Shown one piece after another: positions 57,659-64,000 of a DNA stretch of 64,000 nt. Location: contig RPFO01000034.1 of NCBI GenBank assembly GCA_009746045.1, positions 3,384,681-3,448,680 on the forward strand, given 5' to 3'. The notes under the pieces were generated by a model. That model ran no database searches and was not told the DNA's origin. It was given only the letters and a program-made list of their open reading frames with translations. Position 1 is the stretch's first letter, and the number at the start of each line of letters is the position of its first letter. This stretch comes from Mesostigma viride (Eukaryota; Streptophyta; Mesostigmatophyceae; Mesostigmatales; Mesostigmataceae). Position numbers and translations under genes: made by a program.

Positions 57659-57848
57659 CAACCCCCCCCCCACGTTTAAGATTGGGGTCCGACCAATCCA
57701 GGGCTCATGATCTTAAAGAATCTTACTACTGTGATTCGATTCTACTAAGTTCTACTACATTCTAATTCAATTATAATACTAGTAGAGGTCAAATCCAGGG
57801 GCTCATGATCTTAAACCTTAGAATCTTAAACGTGGGGGGGGGGGTTAA
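57659..57848. mobile_element. Foldback (MITE-like) element, about 190 bp
   Basis: Terminal inverted repeats AACCCCCCCCCCACGTTTAA / TTAAACGTGGGGGGGGGGTT, with about 24 paired bases, enclose an AT-rich interior. Inside, GGGCTCATGATCTTAAA occurs twice in direct orientation. No open frame. A target duplication is not clear. Confidence 0.7.
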
Positions 57849-57963
57849 TTTATGTTCGAAGGGATAGGGGCGGACTAGCCAGAATCCTGCGGCCAGTTAC
57901 TGCCGGGCTTGCCGGCCAAACTACCATTTAATTGCCGACGACGGAGTGAGGCAGGATTTTTCC

Positions 57964-58245
57964 TTAATTGTGGATGCCCCACGCCTCGACGTCGACAAGT
58001 ACGTTACCTCTGGCAAGCCATATCACTGGCAAGCCGCCACGGGCAAGCCTGCTGACAGCTAGGAGCATGCGAGTCACGGCAGCAGTTTCTTGAGCAGCGA
58101 TGGCTATAGATGATGGCCCGCCGAATTTATCGTTAGGGGCGAAAATTGTCTCAAGGTGCGTTGAATCGCCGTGCATTATAACACTTACCTCGGCATTGTC
58201 TACGTAACGCCCAACGGTGGCGACGCATGCCTGCATGTGCCTCAT
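57964..58245 (-). CDS. Hypothetical ORF, 93 codons
   Basis: A minus-strand frame starting MRHMQACVATVGRYVDNAEV. Its mixed composition looks more protein-like than most chance frames here, but I recognise no family. It overlaps the opposite-strand candidate that follows, so at most one of them is likely to be real. Confidence 0.2.
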   Translation of the reverse strand: MRHMQACVATVGRYVDNAEVSVIMHGDSTHLETIFAPNDKFGGPSSIAIAAQETAAVTRMLLAVSRLARGGLPVIWLARGNVLVDVEAWGIHN

Positions 58246-58946
58246 GCATGTTGCTCTACTTTCCGTCTCTTTACGGCCTGGACGTTTCGTGGACGCAGGA
58301 TTTTCGGAGGATCTGCGGCGAAATCTAACCCCTCTCGCGCAGGGGATGATCCAAATTCCTTACCATGCGCTTCGCCGGCTAGCGGGCCAACTACTGACGG
58401 TAGATCAGGTAAGCCCGATCCAGGAAGCGACAATACCCAGGCCATTCCTAGCTGCCTCCCTGATAGATCGACGCTACTCTATAGACTGCTGGGTAGTGTT
58501 CGCCCTGCCACTTTAAGGGGTTCACGGCACTGTGCACTGTGAGGGTGACGCGCGTGTGGACAGCCCTGGGTAGAGGATGTTCCCGTCGTACTGAAATATC
58601 ATTGTCATGCTGTTGCTTCTCCTTGGGTTTGCATGGTCATGCATTTCGTTGCTTGTGATTGCAGCGCCGGATTGCCAAACTCGTCAGCCCGACAAGCAAG
58701 TGAGTTGCTCTCCAGATGACATCCAAGCCTCGCCTTCCCGTTTACGTAGCCAGAAACCTCGATGCTCGAGGCCTGCACAGGAGACGTTTGTGCGCTTCCT
58801 GGTTTTCCATGCCGTGTGCATCCCTGACTATCCGGTACATGGGATTAAAAGAGCATAGATGGATGGCAGAGCATGTCGTTTTAGCGGAGCATGCTCCTAC
58901 GTCCGCGGCCGGGGCACCGATATACGCGATGTGTAGCAGGGGCTGA
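58217..58946 (+). CDS. Candidate small gene or 5' exons upstream of the kinase
   Basis: A frame from ATG 58217 runs through GFSEDLRRNLTPLAQGMIQI and LAGQLLTVDQ to a strong donor CAG|GTAAGC (boundary 58408). A short exon after GTGATTGCAG (58665) reads RRIAKLVSPTS, then AA|GTGAGT (boundary 58700). It could be followed by an exon after CTGCACAG (about 58782), whose open frame ends at TGA 58944-58946. Splicing instead to an acceptor near 59008 would join these exons in frame to the kinase N-terminus. Both readings are phase-consistent and I cannot choose. No family is recognised. Confidence 0.3.
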
Positions 58947-59077
58947 TTCCGGTGTGGTGGGCGTGGCGATGAGTGTTAGCAAGTGCATCTCGGCGTGTCA
59001 CCACAAGCATGTCGTACTCACCCCACCCCACCCTGCACATACCGCTCTGTGCACCTGCGCGCGATTCCCCTGACCAG

Positions 59078-62000
59078 ATGCACCTGTACGACCCCCCGAT
59101 ATTTGGCCGCTGGCACACGATGGAGGACTTCACCGATTTCGTGGAGGTTGGCCGAGGCATGCTATCGGTTGTCTGGTCGGCCAAGTGCTTGACCACGGGG
59201 GCCCCATACGTGGTCAAGAAGTACAACCGCTGCCAGCTCAAGAACGACACGCTCAAGCACAATGTGCACCGCGAGATCAGCCTGCTCATGTCCCTCAGGT
59301 AAGCGACCGCGCCGTGACCTGCCGAGCGTGGACGTGAGAGGAAGATGTGAAACCATATCAAAAGGTATATGCACCTGCTCATGTCCCTCAGGTAAGCGAC
59401 CGCGCCGTGACCTGCCGAGTGTGGACGTGAGAGGAAGATGTGAAACCATATCAAGAGGTATATGCGCCTGCTCATATCCCTCAGGAGGCGAGCGTGGCCA
59501 TTTCGGCGCCACAAGGCAGCCACTCCTCCCAATAAAGACTGTTGATAATGAAATCTTATGTCCCTCAGGCAAACTGCCAGGATGGAGCAGGGGGGAAATT
59601 CACACCGTGACCTGCAGGAGGATGGGGTAATGGTTGTTCCGCCCACCCAGTAATTAGAAACGCGACGAATATTCTTGAGAATCACATGCATCAGTTGATG
59701 CACCGGGCTGGTCCGTGGAGCTCAACCTGCTGAGTGTGTTCCTCCTAGCTGCTGCCCGGGTTGTTGCCATTGTCCAGGGTGTGGGGGGGGCCTTGGTTTA
59801 GGGGGGCGCTACCTTTCCGGGGGGGTGGAACGGGTGGCACGTTGCAACCATTGTGGATGGGTTAAGTGACCGATATTGGGTGAATGCAAGGGCAGTTATT
59901 TGGTTGATTAACAATTTAATTGTGCCAGTAGAAAGATTTAATAGTTCTCGTGAACCCATGATTGTTTATTCTTCTTCTTCTTGTGTTTTGACCATTTCAA
60001 GAGTTCACTCTTATGCATATATCAGGAATGCAGGCCGTTCTTCAAATATGCAGTTCCTCGCTGGCACCCAGCCGCCTTGGCCCAAGGAGACAAGCTCAGG
60101 CCTGTCCTCCCGTCTCTCCCCCCGCTTCCCCTTGCCCCCACCTGCAGGGACATCCCCTCTGTCTGCCAGCTGTACGGCACCTTCGCTGACGACCGTGGCA
60201 TCTACCTGGTGCTCGAGTACTGCGCTGGCGGCGACCTGCTGGACGTGCGCAACGACTTTGATGGGCAGCTGTCGGAGAAGCTGCTGGTCCCTCTCGTGCT
60301 GATGCCGCTGCTGAAGTGTCTCGCGGAGATTCACCGCCGCAGCATCATGCACCGCGGTGGGTGGTTGGCGATAGCATTATGCACGGGATTGTGGGTGGGT
60401 GGGTGATTGCTGCATCATGCACCGAAGTGGGTGGCCGTTGCTGCGAAGACATTTGAGACAGGCATCCATTGAGGTGTGCTGATAGATCTCTGGCCCTTTG
60501 TGGTCTCTATCCCTATCAAAACCGTGTCCCTATGTGAATCCGGTCTCTATCTAACCCTGCCATTGTGTGGCGGATCACAACAGTTCTACGTCCATCGCTG
60601 AGCTTGGCAACCACCCAAATGCAGCCCTCCCACCCCAACCCTCCCGTTTTACTCTTCGTGGGACCTTATTTCCTGCGGCTCCCCGCCCCCTTGACCCCCA
60701 CCCCCCCACACACACCTCTCCCCAGACATGAAGCCCGAGTCTATCTTTGTTGACACGTAACGCATCATCTCTTCCTCTTTGTGGGGCCTTACTCCTTGCT
60801 CCCTTGCTTCCCTGCCCCCTTGGCGCCCCCCCCCTCCCCAGACGTTAAGCCCGAAAACATCTTTGTGGACGCGGGAGGCATCATCCGGCTGGGAGATTTT
60901 GGCCTCGCGCTTAACTGGTCCGAGGAGGAGGCGGTGCACCGCGTTGGCACGCTTGACTACATGGCGCCCGGTACGGCTGCTAGCACTTTCTTGTTGATAT
61001 CTTTGCCCTGTCACAGCAAACAAAAGCACCCCTTTTTTTGTCTGCATGCAGCAGTGCAAACACCCCGCGATATTGTTACGTGTCAAACGCTGTGCCCGGA
61101 TGTTAGTAAATCGTTTCCTTCACTTCCACAACCTGGCGCATTGGCACTCATGACCTGCCCCCCACCCCCCACCCCATCCACCCCCTGCGCGCCACCTGTC
61201 ACCACCAGAGGTGCTCACGCGCGCGGACGGCCAATCGCAGCACCCCACCGTGTCCTGCAGCCTGCACAAGCGCTCGTACAACTCCAAGGTCGACACATGG
61301 GCGGTCGGCGTGCTTGCGTACGAGATGCTGACAGGGACGCCTCCCTTTGAGGTCGACTCCCAGTCGTCCACCTGCGCGCTCATCCTGTGGACGGATCCGC
61401 CCGTGTCCGGCGTGTGGCCACGCCAGCTGTCCCTGGAAGCCATCTCCTTCATCAAGCAAGCGCTCCACAAGGTCCCCGAGGACCGTCCGGGCGCGGAGGA
61501 GCTGCTCCGCCACCCGTGGGTGGTCAAGCACTGCCCCGAGCTGCTCTGGTTGCCGCCCTTGGCCACCGCCACGACCAAGTCCCACACAGGGGGGGGCACT
61601 GTGGGAAGGCGGTCGTCGGAGCTTCCCGCGGTCGCCGCCCGAGGTGTGGCGGCCGTTGCGGCACCCCACGAGGCACCCGTGCACGCGCCCTCGCGCTGTG
61701 CCACGCCGCCCTCTTCCTCCATGCCGGTGGTGAGCGTGCCAGTGTCGATTCCCCCCGTCCGCACCACCCCTTCCAAGAGCAAGCCCTCGGGGGCCAAGTC
61801 ACTCTCCAACGGGGTAACGTCAACAACCGATGGGGTCAACGCGACACCAAATGGGGCCAACTCGGCGACCCATGGCGTCATGTCGCCACCCAGCCTTGCC
61901 AAGGCCCCCGTGTTCTCCCCGACACCGACGCATGTTCCAGTGGCCAGCGTGCAGCAGAAATCCCCGTCTACATCATCAGCGCGGCCCCTGCGTCCGAGTG

Positions 62001-62530
62001 CCGCACCCCACACCTCCGCACCCCTGGGAAGCCCCGTGTGCAAGTCGCTGTCTTCCAGCAATGTGACGCCTCGCCCAGATCCGTGCGCCGTCCGCGCCGA
62101 CGATGACATCAGCAACGGCATGTCGTCAGCCCCAGTGAGGGTGCAGCGGAGGTCGATGACAGCCATTCGGCCCCCCACACCCTCCTGCCACACGTCTCGG
62201 CCAGACTTGGTCATCATCGTCCAGAAGCCTGCCCGCTCCCTCGCCAACGCCCCACACAGCCAACTGCCTCGCAAGGAGCACAACCACGTGCGGCGGGACA
62301 GCTTTGCAGAGGACTGTGCATCAGAGGAGGCTGAGTACTGCGCGGTGGTCAACCCTTGCAGCGCCAAGCAGGGGGGTGCCCAAGAGAGGGCAAGGCAGCG
62401 GGTCCCACCGCGGCTGAGCACGGGGCTGGACTCTTGTGATAGCTTCTCCAGTGGCTGCTCGTCGGGGCATGAAAGCTTTGATCTGGTACGGGAGTGCAGT
62501 GTGCAGCAACTGCGCACGTGGGTGCAGTGA
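59078..62530 (+). CDS. Ser/Thr protein kinase, Aurora-like, long tail
   Basis: Four exons: 59078-59298, 60148-60356, 60842-60970 and 61209-62530; 626 aa, phases consistent. The kinase domain covers about residues 17-293 with all key residues: Gly loop VEVGRGMLSVVWSA, Lys 47 (YVVKKY), Glu 66 (HREISLL), hinge VLEYCAGGDL, catalytic HRDVKPEN (Asp 144, Asn 149), DFG (Asp 162), activation segment HRVGTLDYMAPE (Glu 187), DTWAVGVLAYEML and a final RHPWVV. The GTLDYMAPE segment and short first lobe resemble Aurora-like kinases, but the subfamily is an inference. Between APE and DTW there is an extra stretch rich in Ser, His and Gln. Residues 294-626 are low-complexity Ser/Pro/Thr/Ala with imperfect repeats around SNGVTSTTDGVNATPNGANS. 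An in-frame ATG at 59009 would add 23 residues. Introns 1 and 2 carry splice-site duplications. TGTAA motifs lie at about 62626-62700. Confidence 0.92.
59281..59485 (+). repeat. 93-bp duplication of exon-1 end and 5' splice site, kinase
   Basis: CCTGCTCATGTCCCTCAG|GTAAGC (true boundary 59298) recurs exactly 93 bases on (boundary 59391) with nearly identical following sequence, and again at 59467 as CCTGCTCATATCCCTCAG followed by GAGGCG, where the donor is lost. A short TATGTCCCTCAGGCAAAC echo lies near 59558. 93 bp is 31 codons. Confidence 0.93.
60340..60435 (+). repeat. 5' splice-site copies, kinase intron 2
   Basis: The true junction is AGCATCATGCACCGCG|GTGGGTGG (60356). Copies follow as AGCATTATGCACGGGATT|GTGGGTGG (60390) and TGCATCATGCACCGAA|GTGGGTGG (60426). 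Confidence 0.85.
60655..60775 (+). pseudogene. Decayed duplicate of kinase exon 3 start
   Basis: TCTCCCCAG|ACATGAAGCCCGAGTCT then ATCTTTGTTGACACGTAA mirrors the true acceptor and exon start TCCCCAG|ACGTTAAGCCCGAAAAC then ATCTTTGTGGACGCGGG (60842). The preceding 70 bases are duplicated too. The copy would give HRD-MKPES-IFVDT and then a stop at 60758-60760, losing the catalytic-loop Asn. It is about 116 bases upstream of the real exon. Confidence 0.9.
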
Positions 62531-63345
62531 GCGGAAGCAGATGGGCAATCAACACAAATGGTGACTGTTCAAAAGTCGTCTCAGCAAGAGTCAGCTGATC
62601 CCAAAGTTGGCCGCGTGAAAGTCGGCCTTGTAATATTGGCCTCGTGAAAGTTGGCCTTGTAAATTTGGCCTTGTGAAAGCTGGCCTATTCCAGCCTGTAA
62701 ATTACAAAGTTGAGCAGTGTGTGGCTCGGCCTGCCGCGTTTGCCTTACTCATAGGAGAGCCCCAGATGCCCCGGTGTTGACCGGCTGGGATCGGCCTGCT
62801 AGGGCTTGTAACGCAAGGTTGAGCGCACTTGCTTGTGGTGCTGCCTCGCTTTAATGGGGGGCGGTTCGTGGGGTTTTGTATTTCGCAGCCTGCTTGGCGC
62901 GATTTCTCTCGCACGGGTCTCAGGATGCGAGGATGATGGGGGTTGGAGGCGAGCCGGGGACTTTTGGAGACCGACTAGCAGGCTGGCTGCCCCAGTACAT
63001 AATAATGGTTTGCTAAGATAGGATCTGACAGGTGCGCCCAGACCACTTGAGGGAAGCACCTGCGGCATAGGAAAGGAATTAAAGGGATTGTCCCTGGGGC
63101 TCCTTGAAGCAGCCACATAGGGCTGCTTACGAGTGGGGTCATTGTAAATAAAACAGAGTTTCATTAGGTGAGATACTATAATGGTGAGGTATATACTGTG
63201 AGCGTTGTCTCTTGTTAGCATTGGCTTTGTTTATGTTTATTGGGTGCCTTCACACTGATGTAAGCAATTATAATTTTTATTATACTACTACTATTATAAG
63301 TTACTCCTTTGCAGGTCAGTTTTACAAACAAACGATTGGCATTCC
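62531..63345. other. Kinase 3' flank with TGTAA-bearing short repeats
   Basis: At 62615-62695 a roughly 20-bp motif (GTGAAAGTTGGCCTTGTAAA) repeats about four times, each copy with GGCCTYGT and most with TGTAA, so potential poly(A) signals occur in series. The remainder shows no coding signal or known repeat. Confidence 0.5.
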
Positions 63346-63425
63346 TATGGGGACAAAGCCAAGTGGGCTCAGGTCATAGAGGACAACAAACCCCCTGCAG
63401 TGGGGTAGCCGCGCGTTTGCACACG
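63346..63425 (+). mobile_element. LINE B C-terminal fragment
   Basis: GACAAAGCCAAGTGGGCTCA and AGGTCATAGAGGACAACA match the minus strand of 4740-4830 (KAKWAQVIEDN in that copy), followed by a recognisable CGCGTTTGCACACG. It is a truncated piece of the same family. Confidence 0.8.
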
Positions 63426-63528
63426 TGGGAAGCATGCTAGAAAAGACCCCTAGGGTCGCGGGCACCATAGATATAGAGTAGACATAGATTGGACACGTGT
63501 GTAGTACTCCTACACACACAGATCTCGC

Positions 63529-64000
63529 ATGATTTATCAAGTACCCACAAGCGCGCCGCAAAGGCGTTCGTCGACGCGCAGGACATCCCGGCCAGCCACG
63601 CCCAGCTGCTCGCTGCCGGCCCGGCATCGGCCCTTCGGCACCTCGCTGACAAGCTGCCCACGGCCGGGGCCCTACTGCCCCCCCGCCGCCCGCCCCGCTT
63701 CACCAGCCTGCACCGGCTCCCCGCCGTCATCCAGGCCCGGCAAGCCCTGCGCGACAACAGCGACCCCGCCCGCTACGCCCGCCTCAAAGCCGATTACCAC
63801 TCGGCCATCCGGCAGGCGACCAAGGAGCAGGAGGACCTTCATGTCCGCGAGTACTTCGCCCACCTCAAGGACCAGCACGGCAAGTACGCCTGGACCCGCC
63901 TGCGTCACGCCCAACGGCCCGCCGGCGGCACGCAGCCGGCGCCGCGGACGCTCTCTGGCTCACCGCAGCAGCAGGTAGATCCATCCATAGATCCATCCAT
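63529..64000 (+). pseudogene. LINE fragment: linker before reverse transcriptase
   Basis: A plus-strand frame from about 63550 to the window end reads HKRAAKAFVDAQD, ALRHLADKLPTAGALLP, RYARLKADYHSAIRQATKEQ and HLKDQHGKYAWTRLRHAQ. Its composition and the K-x-A-W-x-x-L-R pattern match the stretch between endonuclease and reverse transcriptase of non-LTR elements, and it resembles 8129-8640. It continues past the window edge, so whether it is intact is unknown. A copy-specific TAGATCCATCCA repeat starts at the end. Confidence 0.6.

Noticed and set aside
61120..62517. 465-codon minus-strand ORF
   Set aside because: Antisense to the last kinase exon; the plus-strand frame has the kinase motifs and correct splicing.

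Overview
The window is nuclear DNA of an intron-rich eukaryote, most likely a green alga or a related protist. Support: GC-rich coding exons with canonical GT-AG introns averaging several hundred bases, very abundant micro- and minisatellites, non-LTR retrotransposons with simple-repeat tails, a kinase with the GTLDYMAPE activation segment that I associate with algal Aurora-like kinases, and TGTAA motifs (the chlorophyte-type poly(A) signal) after two of the genes. There are no operons, no CRISPR array and no rRNA. The lineage call is an inference and could be wrong.

Four multi-exon genes could be assembled exon by exon, with every splice phase consistent and every coding sum divisible by three. 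They are: a type II membrane glycoside hydrolase family 43-like protein (minus, 9860-15223, 7 exons, 395 aa); a choline-transporter-like SLC44/CTL protein (plus, 20304-32208, 15 exons, 688 aa); a large secreted subtilase/S53-like protease with cysteine-rich repeats and two C-terminal beta domains (minus, 36678-56622, 20 exons, 1757 aa); and a Ser/Thr protein kinase (plus, 59078-62530, 4 exons, 626 aa). A weaker two-exon gene with a C-terminal membrane anchor lies at 439-2863, and weak coding signals lie between the protease and the kinase.

Layout. 1-3.5 kb: putative tail-anchored protein whose intron holds a 15-bp minisatellite. 3.5-9.5 kb: nested retroelement graveyard (LINE 3' ends, a SINE, an RTE-like reverse transcriptase pseudogene split by a 1.74-kb palindrome-ended insertion). 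9.8-15.2 kb: GH43-like gene. 15.8-19.5 kb: Harbinger-type DNA transposon with inverted repeats and a TAA target duplication. 20.3-32.2 kb: CTL gene. 32.5-35.1 kb: LINE 3' end, LINE ORF1 relic, long TACC microsatellite. 36.7-56.6 kb: protease gene. 57.6-58.9 kb: foldback element and orphan coding fragments. 59.1-62.5 kb: kinase. 63.3-64 kb: further LINE fragments.

The four main genes show no obvious shared pathway. The most striking feature crosses all of them: at least ten of their 42 introns carry tandem copies, from near-perfect to decayed, of a segment spanning the end of the upstream exon plus its own 5' splice site, and two more show copies of an acceptor plus exon start. A second unusual feature is a set of roughly 30-50-bp insertions consisting only of a retroelement tail. 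Two of these have clean 9-12-bp target duplications, and one has a paralogous empty site inside the window.
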